Assembly (NCBI RefSeq): GCF_042731755.1
Contig: NZ_JBHWLR010000013.1
Location: 112,602-176,601, forward strand
Source: Promicromonospora sp042731755
GTDB taxonomy: Bacteria > Actinomycetota > Actinomycetes > Actinomycetales > Cellulomonadaceae
DNA length: 64,000 bases
Direction of reading: 5' to 3'
The position numbers were made by a program, and so were the translations under genes. Positions within the stretch are counted from its first letter, which is position 1; each line of letters begins with the position of its first letter. Under the pieces are notes generated by a model. That model was not told the origin of the DNA. It made no database searches and worked only from the letters and a program-made list of their open reading frames with translations. This document shows, one piece after another, positions 8,340-17,108 of this stretch.

Positions 8340-8927
8340 ATGGGGGAGAACGTGAGCGGCACGCCGGCGGCGCCCGGCCCGGCGTCGGACAGCGGGAGCA
8401 CGACGCCGGACGGCGGGAAGAGCCGGTGGACGCCGGACTGGCGGGACATCGGCAAGCGGCTGCTCGGCGTGGCGGGCGTGATCCTGGCCGTGTGGCTGAT
8501 CTACCTGTTCCTCGACGCCTTCCTGCCGCGCTGGTGGGCGCAGGTGATCGGCAACGCCGTGGACGGGTCGTTCGCCGCGGGCGCGTGGTGGGGGCTGCTG
8601 GTCGGCGCCGTGTTCACGCTGCTCCCGGTGCTGTTCCTCGCGCAGGCGGTGCTCACCCGGCGGTCCTGGCAGGTGCGCAGCGGGCTGCTCGCGCTGGCGG
8701 TGGTGTTCGCGGTGCCGAACCTGATGACCCTCGGCATCGTCCTGGGCACGTCGGCGGCGGCGCACGCCGGCGAGCGGATCCTCGACGTGAACGGTCCAGC
8801 GTTCCGCGGCGGGTCGGCGTGGGGTGCGGTGGCCGGCGGCGTCGTGGCGCTCGTGATCGTGACGATGACCGTGCTGTACCGCCGGCGCGGGGCCCACCTC
8901 AAGGAGCTCCGGGCCAAGCAGGGCTGA
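8340..8927 (+). CDS. Membrane protein of unknown function
   Basis: 195 residues with about four predicted membrane segments (LLGVAGVILAVWLIYLFL; a segment around WWGLLVGAVFTLLPVLFL; LALAVVFAVPNLMTLGIVL; VVALVIVTMTVLY), a Ser/Gly/Pro-rich N-terminus and a basic C-terminus. The ATG at 8340 has no upstream ribosome site; a GTG at 8352 is an alternative. It is divergent from the osmC gene and precedes thyA by about 50 bases. I do not recognise the family. Confidence 0.75.
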   Translation: MGENVSGTPAAPGPASDSGSTTPDGGKSRWTPDWRDIGKRLLGVAGVILAVWLIYLFLDAFLPRWWAQVIGNAVDGSFAAGAWWGLLVGAVFTLLPVLFLAQAVLTRRSWQVRSGLLALAVVFAVPNLMTLGIVLGTSAAAHAGERILDVNGPAFRGGSAWGAVAGGVVALVIVTMTVLYRRRGAHLKELRAKQG

Positions 8928-8980
8928 CGGCGGCAGGCCGCGGCTTGCCCGGGGCGCCGACGTAGGCTTGGCTTGCCCCC

Positions 8981-9784
8981 ATGACCGAGATCGACACCCC
9001 GTACGAGGGCCTGCTCCGCGACGTGCTCGCCACCGGGACCCGCAAGGGCGACCGGACCGGCACGGGCACCCGCAGCGTGTTCGGGCGGCAGATCCGGTAC
9101 GACCTGGCGCAGGGGTTCCCGCTGATCACCACCAAGCGCGTGCACCTCAAGTCGGTCGTGTACGAGCTGCTGTGGTTCCTGCGCGGCGACTCCAACGTGC
9201 GCTGGCTTCAGAAGCACGGCGTCAAGATCTGGGATGAGTGGGCCGACGAATATGGTGATCTCGGCCCTGTGTACGGCGTCCAGTGGCGATCCTGGCCCAC
9301 GCCCGACGGCGGGCATGTGGACCAGATCGCCAAGGTCGTCGAGCAGATCCGCACCAATCCGGACTCGCGGCGGCACATCGTCACGGCGTGGAACCCGGCC
9401 GAGGTGGACGACATGGCCCTGCCGCCGTGCCACGCCCTGTTCCAGTTCTACGTGGCCGACGGCAAGCTGAGCTGCCAGCTCTACCAGCGCTCGGCCGACC
9501 TTTTCCTCGGCGTCCCGTTCAACATCGCTTCGTACGCGCTGCTCACGCACATGGTCGCGGCGCAGACCGGGCTCGAGGTCGGCGAGTTCGTGTGGACCGG
9601 CGGCGACGTGCACATCTACGACAACCACGTGGAGCAGGTCGAGACGCAGCTCGCGCGCGACCCGTACCCGTACCCGTCGCTGCGGCTGGCCCCGCGCGAC
9701 TCGATCTTCGAGTACGAGTACGAGGACGTCGAGGTGCTCGACTACGTGTCGCACCCCACCATCAAGGCCCCGATCGCCGTCTGA
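8981..9784 (+). CDS. thyA: Thymidylate synthase
   Basis: Methylates dUMP to dTMP using 5,10-methylenetetrahydrofolate and yields dihydrofolate. 267 residues, the usual short ThyA length. Key motifs are the catalytic cysteine in ALPPCHALFQFYV, the phosphate-binding arginine region DSRRHIVTAWNP, QRSADLFLGVPFNIASYALL and the C-terminal KAPIAV. The stop codon overlaps the folA start (TGATG), so dihydrofolate production and its recycling are translationally coupled. TAGGCT at 8964 is a possible -10 element giving a very short leader. Confidence 0.97.
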   Translation: MTEIDTPYEGLLRDVLATGTRKGDRTGTGTRSVFGRQIRYDLAQGFPLITTKRVHLKSVVYELLWFLRGDSNVRWLQKHGVKIWDEWADEYGDLGPVYGVQWRSWPTPDGGHVDQIAKVVEQIRTNPDSRRHIVTAWNPAEVDDMALPPCHALFQFYVADGKLSCQLYQRSADLFLGVPFNIASYALLTHMVAAQTGLEVGEFVWTGGDVHIYDNHVEQVETQLARDPYPYPSLRLAPRDSIFEYEYEDVEVLDYVSHPTIKAPIAV

Positions 9785-10299
9785 TGATCGGGCTCATCTG
9801 GGGACAGGCGCGCGACGCCGCAGGCCGGCCCGTCATCGGCGCGGGCGGCGACATCCCGTGGCACGTGCCGGAGGACTTCGCGCACTTCAAGCGGACCACG
9901 GCGGGGCACCCCGTGGTGATGGGCCGGCTCACCTGGGAGTCGCTGCCCAAGCGCCCGCTGCCGGGCCGGACCAACATCGTGGTCTCGTCGCGCGGCTCCC
10001 GCGGGGTGCCGGACGCCGCCGACGGCGTCGTCGCGGCCGGGACGCTCGGCGAGGCCCTCACGGTCGCCGCCGACGCACCGGGCGGGGACGAGATCTGGGT
10101 GATGGGCGGGTCGCAGGTCTACCACGAGGCGATGCCCGTCGCCGACGTCCTGGAGGTCAGCGAGATCAACACGGAGGTCGAGGGCGACGTCTACGCCCCG
10201 GAGATCGGCCCGGAGTGGGCGGTCGCCTCAGCGACGGACTGGACGACGTCGTCCTCCGGGCTGCGGTTCCGGCACCTGACCTACCGCCGCGCGGCGTAG
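9784..10299 (+). CDS. folA: Dihydrofolate reductase
   Basis: NADPH-dependent reduction of dihydrofolate to tetrahydrofolate, the trimethoprim target. 171 residues with IGAGGDIPWHVPEDFAHFK (substrate site and acidic residue), VVMGRLTWESLP, NIVVSSRG and the cofactor-binding IWVMGGSQVY. The ATG overlaps the last base of thyA. The TAG stop codon is the three-base loop of a 17-bp hairpin (10280-10316). Confidence 0.96.
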   Translation: MIGLIWGQARDAAGRPVIGAGGDIPWHVPEDFAHFKRTTAGHPVVMGRLTWESLPKRPLPGRTNIVVSSRGSRGVPDAADGVVAAGTLGEALTVAADAPGGDEIWVMGGSQVYHEAMPVADVLEVSEINTEVEGDVYAPEIGPEWAVASATDWTTSSSGLRFRHLTYRRAA

Positions 10300-10316
10300 C
10301 GCCGCGCGGCGGTAGG
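10280..10316. terminator. Hairpin enclosing the folA stop codon
   Basis: A perfect 17-bp inverted repeat (10280-10296 with 10300-10316) whose three-base loop is the folA TAG stop. It lies between the convergent folA and xylB genes and probably acts as a two-way terminator; there is no U-tract. Confidence 0.7.
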
Positions 10317-10329
10317 TTCGCGCCGCAGG

Positions 10330-11811
10330 TCAGACCAGGTCGCGCACCGCCGCGTACTGCTCGCGCACGACCGGCTTCGGGTCGGCCGCCAGCGTGGTCG
10401 CGATCGTCGTCGACCAGGCGGGGGGCGCGACGTCGTCCGACCCGCCCGAGGCCGCCAGCGTCCACGCCGCCTGACGGGCGGCGCCGTCGGCCACGTACTC
10501 GCCCGGCTCGGGGATGCCGATGGGGAGCCCGAAGACCTGCGGGGCGATCTGCTGCACGGCGGGGGACTGGGCCGCCCCGCCGATCAGCATCACGCGCTCC
10601 ACCGAGACGCCCTGCGCCCGCAGCGCGTCGAGGCCGTCCGCGAGCCCGCACAGCATGCCCTCGATGTAGGCGCGGGCCAGGTGGGGGCGGGTCGACGTCG
10701 CCAGGCGGATGCCGTGCAGCGTGCCCGTCGCGTCGGGCCGGTTGGGCGTGCGCTCACCCTCCAGGTACGGCACGAGCACGAGGCCGTCCGAGCCGGGCGG
10801 GGCCTGCAGCGCGAGGTCGGCCAGCTCGTCGAAGTCGACGCCGAGCACCTCGCGGGCGGCGTCGAGCACGCGCGCCGCGTTGAGCGTGACGGCGAGCATG
10901 AGGGCGTTGCCGGTCGCGTCGGCGAAGCCGTTGATCGCGCCGGAACCGTCGGCGGTGCGCTTCGGGGCGACGGCCGAGACGACGCCCGACGTGCCGATCG
11001 AGATGGCGATGTCGCCCGGCGTCATGCCGAGCCCGATGGACGCGCCCGCGTTGTCGCCCGCGCCGGGCCCGATCAGGGCCCCGCCGTCGACCGCGGAACC
11101 CGCGACGTCCGGGTGTGCGACGGCGCCGGCCTCGGCCGCGCCCACGACGCGCGGCAGCACCACGTCGGTGCGGCCCAGGGCGCGTTCCAGCAGGTCGGGG
11201 CGGTACTCGCCGACGGCGGCGTCGTAGTACCCGGTGCCCGAGGCGTCCGAGCGGTCCGTGAACAGCTTGTCGAGCTGCGGCCCCAGGGGCGCCGTCGGGT
11301 CGCCTGCGGGGCCGTAGCCCGCGATGCGCCAGGACAGCCAGTCGTGGGGGAGCGCGACGGCGGCGACGCGCGCCGCGTTGTCCGGCTCGTTGTCGTGCAG
11401 CCAGCGCAGCTTGGTGACGGTGAGGGAGGCGACGAGCACGGAGCCGACGGCGTCGGCCCAGGCCTGGGCGCCCGTCGCGCGGTCGCCGTCGCCCAGCTCG
11501 GTGATCAGGGCCTCGGCCGACGGCGCGGAACGGGTGTCGTTCCAGAGCAGCGCCGGGCGGACGACGTTGCCGTCGGCGTCGAGCGTGACCATGCCGTGCT
11601 GCTGGCCGCCCACGGAGATCGCGGCGACGTCGGCCAAACCGCCCGCGGCGGCGGCTGCCTCCTGGAAGGCGTCCCACCAGTGCCGCGGGTCCACCTCCGT
11701 GCCGTCGGGGTGCTTGGCGGAACCGGTCCGGACCAGCGCGCCGGTCTCGGCGTCGCGCACGACGATCTTGCAGGACTGCGTGGACGTGTCCACACCGGCG
11801 ACGAGGGGCAT
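10330..11811 (-). CDS. xylB: Xylulokinase
   Basis: Phosphorylates D-xylulose to xylulose 5-phosphate for the pentose phosphate pathway. 493 residues of the FGGY kinase fold: N-terminal GVDTSTQSCKIVV phosphate loop, ISVGGQQHGMV, LLWNDTRS, the actin-like IGTSGVVSAV, and the C-terminal VMLIGGAAQSPAVQQ with GEYVADGAARQAAW. It lies downstream of xylA on the same strand, separated by a 23-bp palindrome (11877-11939). The ATG at 11811 fits the conserved N-terminus. Confidence 0.95.
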   Translation of the reverse strand: MPLVAGVDTSTQSCKIVVRDAETGALVRTGSAKHPDGTEVDPRHWWDAFQEAAAAAGGLADVAAISVGGQQHGMVTLDADGNVVRPALLWNDTRSAPSAEALITELGDGDRATGAQAWADAVGSVLVASLTVTKLRWLHDNEPDNAARVAAVALPHDWLSWRIAGYGPAGDPTAPLGPQLDKLFTDRSDASGTGYYDAAVGEYRPDLLERALGRTDVVLPRVVGAAEAGAVAHPDVAGSAVDGGALIGPGAGDNAGASIGLGMTPGDIAISIGTSGVVSAVAPKRTADGSGAINGFADATGNALMLAVTLNAARVLDAAREVLGVDFDELADLALQAPPGSDGLVLVPYLEGERTPNRPDATGTLHGIRLATSTRPHLARAYIEGMLCGLADGLDALRAQGVSVERVMLIGGAAQSPAVQQIAPQVFGLPIGIPEPGEYVADGAARQAAWTLAASGGSDDVAPPAWSTTIATTLAADPKPVVREQYAAVRDLV

Positions 11812-11876
11812 CGGTGCTCCAGGGGGTGGTTCGTGGGAAGAGGCGACAGACACGCTACCGCGCGCCGCACAGCACA

Positions 11877-11939
11877 CGTTGAGTGCTGGCTATCTGTTGG
11901 TTTTCCCGGGTCAGGGCAACAAATAGCCAGCACTCAACG
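11877..11939. repeat. Long palindrome in the xylA-xylB gap
   Basis: Inverted repeat of 23 bases per arm (11877-11899 and 11917-11939) with one mismatch and a 17-base loop. The outer sequence CGTTGAGTGCTGG(C/G)TAT is shared with another palindrome at 35917-35984. It lies just after the xylA stop, before xylB, so it could terminate most xylA transcripts or stabilise their 3' ends. Confidence 0.85.
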
Positions 11940-11948
11940 AGGGGTTGA

Positions 11949-13103
11949 TCAGCCGATCAGGTGGTTCAGCGCGAGCTGGTGGAGGCGGACCAGGCCGTAG
12001 TCGCGCTCGGCCAGGGCGTCGACGTCGGGGTCGGCCTCGGCGAGGAAGGAGTCGAACGACTCGCCCTCGGCCAGCGTGGACTCGCCCAGCTCGAAGATCC
12101 CGGCGTGCTTGAAGGCGGCCTGGACCTCGGGGTCCTCGCGGTACTGCTTCGCCTTGGCGGCGAGCAGGTCGTAGGTCTTCATGTTGGCCGCGGCCGACTC
12201 CCACACGCCGTCGAGGTACTCGGTGCGCGAGGGCTTGTAGTCGAAGTGGCGCGGGCCCTCGTAGCGGGGGCCGCCGTTCGGGAAGCCGTTCTCCAGCAGG
12301 TCCACCGTGAAGAACGCGGAGAGCAGGTCGCCGTGACCGAACACGAGGTCCTGGTCGTACTTGGGCCCGTGCTGACCGTTCAGGTCGATGTGGAACAGCT
12401 TGCCGACGTGCAGCGCCAGGGCGATGCCGTGCGTGTAGTTCAGGCCGGCCATCTGCTCGTGGCCCACCTCGGGGTTGAGGCCCACGATGTCGGCGTTGTC
12501 GAGCGAGTCGATCAGCGCGATGGCGTGGCCGATCGTCGGCAGGAAGATGTCGCCGCGCGGCTCGTTGGGCTTGGGCTCCAGGGCGATCTTGAGCCCGTAG
12601 CCCTTCTCCTTGATGTACGAGGCGACGGTGTCGATGCCCTCGGCGTAGCGCGCGTGCGCGGCGTTGAGGTCCTTCGAGTTGTCGTACTCGGTGCCCTCGC
12701 GGCCACCCCACATGACGAACGTGGACGCGCCCATGTCGGCGGCCAGGTCCACGTTGCGCAGCACCTTGCGCAGGCCGAAGCGGCGCACGTCGCGGTTGTT
12801 GGAGGTGAACGCGCCGTCCTTGAAGACGGGGTGCGTGAACGTGTTGGTGGTGACCATCTCGCAGACCAGGCCGGTGTCGGCGGAGGCCTTCTTGACGGAG
12901 TCGATGTGCTTCTGGCGCTCGGCGTCGTCCGAGCCGAAGGGGTAGACGTCGTTGTCGTGGAACGTGAAGCCCCAGGCACCGAGGTCGGCGAGCTTGCGGA
13001 CCGACTCGGCCGGGTCCAGCTCGGGGCGGGTCGCCGTGCCGAACGGGTCGGCGGCAGGCCAGCCGACGGTCCACAGGCCGAACGAGTACTTGATGTCGCT
13101 CAC
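11949..13103 (-). CDS. xylA: Xylose isomerase (group I)
   Basis: Isomerises D-xylose to D-xylulose in the cytosol, with two divalent metals. 384 residues, the length of the short actinobacterial class I enzymes. Motifs include FTFHDNDVYPFG (catalytic His and Asp), FVMWGGREGTEYDN, ALEPKPNEPRGDIFLPT with the key lysine, GLNPEVGHEQMAGLN and HIDLNGQHGPKYDQDL for metal binding. It is first in a xylA-xylB unit and divergent from the ROK regulator, the usual arrangement for xylose-induced control. Confidence 0.97.
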   Translation of the reverse strand: MSDIKYSFGLWTVGWPAADPFGTATRPELDPAESVRKLADLGAWGFTFHDNDVYPFGSDDAERQKHIDSVKKASADTGLVCEMVTTNTFTHPVFKDGAFTSNNRDVRRFGLRKVLRNVDLAADMGASTFVMWGGREGTEYDNSKDLNAAHARYAEGIDTVASYIKEKGYGLKIALEPKPNEPRGDIFLPTIGHAIALIDSLDNADIVGLNPEVGHEQMAGLNYTHGIALALHVGKLFHIDLNGQHGPKYDQDLVFGHGDLLSAFFTVDLLENGFPNGGPRYEGPRHFDYKPSRTEYLDGVWESAAANMKTYDLLAAKAKQYREDPEVQAAFKHAGIFELGESTLAEGESFDSFLAEADPDVDALAERDYGLVRLHQLALNHLIG

Positions 13104-13181
13104 GGGGTCTCCTCATCGAGGGCGGCCCCGGCATGCGGCGCCGCATTTGTTGTACGGATGAACTATTACGCGAGGCTCGGC

Positions 13182-13187
13182 TACAGT
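13182..13187 (+). promoter_or_regulatory. Probable -10 element of the xylR-like gene
   Basis: TACAGT at 13182-13187 ends six bases before the GTG at 13194, so transcription would start on the start codon (leaderless mRNA). No good -35 is visible. The gap to xylA (13104-13193) must also hold the xylA promoter and the operators; I could not define a convincing operator there. Confidence 0.5.
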
Positions 13188-13193
13188 CAAGGC

Positions 13194-14423
13194 GTGACCA
13201 CCGCCGGGACCGCACACGAGACCACGACGCGGACGGGCTCCGCCGCGGCCCGCCAGCACTCCTTGCGCGAGCACAACCTGGAGCTCGTCGCCCGCGCCGT
13301 GTTCGAGGTGCCGGAACCACTCTCACGCGCGGGAGTGGCAGCCGCGACCGGTCTGGCCCGCGCCACGGTGTCCACGCTGGTGGACCAGCTCGTCGCCGCC
13401 CGGCTGGTGCGCGAGCTGCCCGCCGTGACCGGCGGGCGTGCGGGACGGCCCGCGGTCCCGCTCGTCCCGGCGCCGCGGTCCGTCGTGGGCCTCGGGCTCG
13501 AGGTGAACGTCGACTACCTCGGCGTGCGTGTGCTCGATCTCACCGGGGACGTCGTGGTCGACCGCGTGGTCCCCGGCGCGCTCCACGACAGCGACCCGGC
13601 CGTGGTGCTGCGGCAGCTCGGCGAGCTCGCCCGTGAGGTGTCCGACGGCGTCACCGCCGCCGGCATGACGGTCGCCGGCGCGCGGCTCGCCCTGCCCGGC
13701 CTGGTCGACCCGCGCACCGGCCTCCTGGAGGTCGCGCCCAACCTGGGTTGGTCCTCGCTCGACCCGGTCCCGCTGCTCGGCCTCGGCGAGCTGCCCGTCC
13801 GCATCGCCAACGAGGCCAAGCTCGCGGCGCTCGCGGAGCTCGCCGGCGGCTCCGACGTCGCGGCGCCGGACTCGTTCATCTTCGTCTCGGGCGACGTCGG
13901 CATCGGCGCCGCCATCGTCGTCGACCGGGCGCTCTTCCTGGGGGAGCGGGGCTGGAACGGCGAGATCGGGCACGTTGTCGTCGACCCCGCCGGGCCGCGC
14001 TGCTCCTGCGGCGCGTTCGGCTGCCTGGAGCAGTACGCCGGCAAGGAGGCGATGATGCGCGCGGCGGGCCTGCCGCCGGACGCGCCCCTCGCCGCGCTCG
14101 TCGCCCTGCTCACCGGGCAGGACGCCGCCGTGGGCGCCGGAACAGGCGGCGCAGCCCTGCCCGCCGGCCGGGCCCTCGGCTCGGCGCTCGCGGACTTCGT
14201 CAACCTGCTCGACGTGTCCACCATCGTGCTGGGCGGCGCCTACACCGAGCTGCTGCCGTGGCTCCGGGCCGACGTCGAGGCCGTGCTCGCCGACCGCGTG
14301 CTCGCGGCGCCGTTCGTGGACCTGGAGGTGCGGGCGGCCCAGGCCGGCCCGCAGGCCGCGCTCACGGGCGGCGCGCGCGAGGTGCTGCGCGCGGTGCTCG
14401 CGGACCCGGCGGCCTGGGTCTGA
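13194..14423 (+). CDS. xylR: ROK-family xylose repressor
   Basis: 409 residues: N-terminal winged helix (about 25-80, RAGVAAATGLARATVSTLVD) followed by a ROK sugar-kinase-like domain with GLGLEVNVDYLGV, ANEAKLAAL, EIGHVVVDP and the zinc motif CSCGAFGCLEQY. By family and position it represses the divergent xylA-xylB unit and is released by xylose. GTG at 13194 is chosen because a -10-like TACAGT sits six bases upstream; ATG at 13158 is an alternative. Confidence 0.88.
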   Translation: MTTAGTAHETTTRTGSAAARQHSLREHNLELVARAVFEVPEPLSRAGVAAATGLARATVSTLVDQLVAARLVRELPAVTGGRAGRPAVPLVPAPRSVVGLGLEVNVDYLGVRVLDLTGDVVVDRVVPGALHDSDPAVVLRQLGELAREVSDGVTAAGMTVAGARLALPGLVDPRTGLLEVAPNLGWSSLDPVPLLGLGELPVRIANEAKLAALAELAGGSDVAAPDSFIFVSGDVGIGAAIVVDRALFLGERGWNGEIGHVVVDPAGPRCSCGAFGCLEQYAGKEAMMRAAGLPPDAPLAALVALLTGQDAAVGAGTGGAALPAGRALGSALADFVNLLDVSTIVLGGAYTELLPWLRADVEAVLADRVLAAPFVDLEVRAAQAGPQAALTGGAREVLRAVLADPAAWV

Positions 14424-14429
14424 CGCCGG

Positions 14430-15197
14430 CTACATCTCGTCGGGCGCGTCGATCGGGCCGAGCGTGATCGCCGGTGCGTCGGCGGGCTCCTCCAGCGTCT
14501 CGACGGGCTCGGCCTCGCGCCCCAGCAGCCGCGCGACGGCGCCGTCGAGCATCTCGGTGATGACCGTGACCAGGCCGTCCTCGTCCCGCGCCTCCAGGCG
14601 CTCGACGATCACCGCGTGCGCGTCGGCCGTGTCCTTGCGCACCACGTACTCGTCGCTCACGGAGAACGTGGCCATCCGCACCTCGACGATGAGCGTGGTC
14701 ATCCAGCGGGTGAGCCACGGGTTGCCCGTCGCGGCGACGAGCGCCCAGTGCAGGTTCAGGTCGGCGCCCCCGACGCGGCGCGCGTCGCCCGTCCGGTTGG
14801 CGTCCACGAGCTCGTCGTGGGCGCGGCGCACGGTCGCCAGGGCGGCGTCGTCCCCCGACCGGACGAGCAGGCGCGCCGCGGTGATCTCCACCGACTTGCG
14901 CGCCTCGTAGAGGGCCGGGAGCCGCTCCCGGGAGATGGTCGCCACGCGCATGCCGCGCCCCGGTGTGGCGACCAGCAGACCCTCCTGGACCAGGCGCTGG
15001 GCGGCCTCCCGCAGGGGGCCGCGGCTCACGCCGAGCTGGGTCGCGACCTCGACCTCGCGGATCGGCGAGCCGACGGCGAGCACGCCCGCGTACACCGCGT
15101 TGCGCAGCTCGGTCTGGATCAGGTCGACGGTCGAGGGACGCGTCACACGCGAGAAGGACGGCGCGGTCGCCAGGGAGGCCCGTGGCGGGTGGGACAT
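14430..15197 (-). CDS. GntR-family regulator with FCD domain
   Basis: 255 residues: winged helix at about 20-90 (GSPIREVEVATQLGVSRGPL), then an FCD ligand-binding domain with the conserved Asp/His positions (HDELVDANR, DLNLHWALV, DAHAVIVE). Such regulators usually control catabolic or uptake genes in answer to a small acid. The ATG at 15197 has GGAAGGAG upstream. It is divergent from the ehu operon, with palindromic sites between them (15307-15346), so it is probably the regulator of that importer. Confidence 0.88.
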   Translation of the reverse strand: MSHPPRASLATAPSFSRVTRPSTVDLIQTELRNAVYAGVLAVGSPIREVEVATQLGVSRGPLREAAQRLVQEGLLVATPGRGMRVATISRERLPALYEARKSVEITAARLLVRSGDDAALATVRRAHDELVDANRTGDARRVGGADLNLHWALVAATGNPWLTRWMTTLIVEVRMATFSVSDEYVVRKDTADAHAVIVERLEARDEDGLVTVITEMLDGAVARLLGREAEPVETLEEPADAPAITLGPIDAPDEM

Positions 15198-15306
15198 CAG
15201 TGCTCCTTCCGTGAGCGCAACGTCGATGACGACCATCATCGCCGCTGCGCGGACATCTGGGTGGCCACGGCGGTAGCAGGGGTGGCGCCGGCCGGGTGAA
15301 CTTGCA

Positions 15307-15346
15307 GATTGTAGACAATCCTAATGTCGAACGCTAGATTGTCTGA
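15307..15346. promoter_or_regulatory. Candidate GntR operators before the ehu operon
   Basis: GATTGTAGACAATC (15307-15320) is a perfect 14-base palindrome, and TAGATTGTCTGA (15335-15346) repeats its half-site. Both lie in the divergent gap between the GntR/FCD gene and ehuB. The assignment to this regulator is by position. Confidence 0.6.
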
Positions 15347-15435
15347 ACGTCGTCAGCCCGCTACGGTGGCGAGTCGTCCGTGAACTCCAGCCCACCCGGC
15401 CTTTGCCAAATCTGTCGGGTGGCGTGAAGGGAACC

Positions 15436-16365
15436 ATGTCTAGATCAAGCGTCCGCCCGCTCCGCCGAGCCGTCCTCGCCGCAGGGTCCGTACTCACCCT
15501 GGTCGCGCTGGGCGCGTGCACGTCGACAGCCCCGGAGGATGCCGGTGGCGCCCTGCAGCAGCTCCAGGACGACGGCGCCATCACCGTGGCGTTCAACGGC
15601 GAGGAGCCGTACTCCTACGAGGACGGCGGCGAGCTGACCGGAGCCACCATCAAGCTGAACGAGGCGATCTTCGGCGAGCTCGGCATCGACACCGTCGACG
15701 GCGTGCAGACGGAGTGGAACTCGCTCATCCCCGGCCTGACCGCGGGCCGGTACGACGCCGTGAGCGCGGGGATGTCGATCCTCCCCGAGCGTTGCTCGGA
15801 GGCCATCTTCTCCGAGCCCGAGATCATGTACACGACGGCGTTCCTGACGCCGAAGGGCAACCCCGACGGCCTGACGGACATGCAGTCCGCCAAGGACGCC
15901 GGCGTGAAGCTCGCCGTGCTCAGCGGCGCCATCGAGGAGGGTTACACCAAGTCCCTCGGGATCGAGACCGTCAAGGTCGGCTCGCCGCAGGACGCGCTCG
16001 ACGCGGTCACCTCGGGCCGCGCCGACGCGTCGGCGCTGACCGCCATCTCGCTCAACGCGTTGGTGGCCCGTTCGAACGCCGACGTCGAGGTCACCGACTC
16101 CTTCGTCGCGGTGATCGACGGCGTGCCGCAGATCGGTGCGGGCGCCACGGTCTTCCCGAAGGGGGAGGAGGACCTCCGCGACGCCTACAACGAGAAGCTC
16201 GCCGAGATCGTCTCCGACGAGGACCGCTGGCTGGAGATCGCAGGCCCGTTCGGCTTCACCGCCGCCGAGCGTCCCGTCGAGGGCCTGACCGCCGACAAGC
16301 TCTGTGAGGGCGACCTCGAGTCGCTGGCCAAGGACCTGGCCCCGGAGCTCGGCCTGGACGGCTGA
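15436..16365 (+). CDS. ehuB: ABC importer substrate-binding lipoprotein, EhuB-like
   Basis: 309-residue family 3 binding protein, exported as a lipoprotein (signal peptide with LGAC, lipidated Cys28). It matches the ectoine/hydroxyectoine EhuB pattern: GEEPYSYEDGGELTG, WNSLIPGLTAGRYDAVSAGM, ILPERCSEAIFSEP, GAIEEGYTKSLGI, DAYNEKLAEIV and PFGFTAAE. The ATG at 15436 has GAAGGGA upstream. It heads ehuB-C-D-A, the same order as the known ehu operon. No ectoine-degradation genes lie nearby, so the ligand could also be another polar amino-acid-like solute. Confidence 0.82.
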   Translation: MSRSSVRPLRRAVLAAGSVLTLVALGACTSTAPEDAGGALQQLQDDGAITVAFNGEEPYSYEDGGELTGATIKLNEAIFGELGIDTVDGVQTEWNSLIPGLTAGRYDAVSAGMSILPERCSEAIFSEPEIMYTTAFLTPKGNPDGLTDMQSAKDAGVKLAVLSGAIEEGYTKSLGIETVKVGSPQDALDAVTSGRADASALTAISLNALVARSNADVEVTDSFVAVIDGVPQIGAGATVFPKGEEDLRDAYNEKLAEIVSDEDRWLEIAGPFGFTAAERPVEGLTADKLCEGDLESLAKDLAPELGLDG

Positions 16366-16373
16366 CCCGGCAC

Positions 16374-17108
16374 GTGTCCGACAACATGCAAGAACTCGTC
16401 GATCTGCTCCCGCAGCTCGGCGAAGGAATTCTCGTCACTCTCGAGCTCACGATCGCCGGTGCGGCACTCGCGCTGATCATCGCGTTCATCCTGGGGCTGG
16501 GCTCTCGGGCCCGGACCAGCTGGGCGCGGGTGCCGTCCCGGGTGGTCGTGGAGTTCTTCCGCGGCACCTCGCTCGTGGTGCAGATCTTCTGGCTGTACTA
16601 CGTGCTGCCGCTCCCGCCGTTCTACGTGGAGCTCGACCCGCTGGCCTGCGGCATCCTCGCGCTCGGCCTCAACTACGGCGCCTATGCCGCCGAGGTGGTG
16701 CGCGGCTCGATCAACTCCGTGCCCACCGGTCAGTGGGAGGCGGCCACGGCGCTCGACCTGGGTGGTGTGCACCGGCTGCGCCGTGTGATCCTGCCGCAGG
16801 CCTGGCCGCTGATGATGCCCATGTTCACCAACCTGCTGATCCAGCTCGTCAAGGGTTCGGCCCTGGCGGCCTACATCACGCTGCACGACCTCAACTTCTT
16901 CATCGGGGAGCTGCGCAAGGGCACGACGGACACGGTCTTCGCCTACACGGTGGGCCTGCTGCTCTACTTCGTGTTCGCCTACGCGCTGACGCTGATCATG
17001 AACGCGCTCGAGGCCCGCGCCAAGAACAAGGTCGGTCAGGGACCGTCGCTGCGCGAGATCCTGCGTCTGACCCCCGCGAGGACCGCAGGGACGGAGGTGC
17101 GCTCATGA
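16374..17108 (+). CDS. ehuC: ABC importer permease, EhuC-like
   Basis: 244-residue inner-membrane permease of the polar amino acid type (HisM family) with about five membrane segments. The ATPase-contact loop is NSVPTGQWEAATALDL followed by RRVILPQAWP. Starts at GTG 16374, nine bases after ehuB; ATG 16386 is possible. Its stop overlaps ehuD by four bases (ATGA), indicating coupling. Confidence 0.85.
   Translation: MSDNMQELVDLLPQLGEGILVTLELTIAGAALALIIAFILGLGSRARTSWARVPSRVVVEFFRGTSLVVQIFWLYYVLPLPPFYVELDPLACGILALGLNYGAYAAEVVRGSINSVPTGQWEAATALDLGGVHRLRRVILPQAWPLMMPMFTNLLIQLVKGSALAAYITLHDLNFFIGELRKGTTDTVFAYTVGLLLYFVFAYALTLIMNALEARAKNKVGQGPSLREILRLTPARTAGTEVRS

Noticed and set aside
13104..13193. 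Defined XylR operator in the xylA-xylR gap
   Set aside because: Some AT-rich half-sites are visible, but no convincing palindrome could be settled on.
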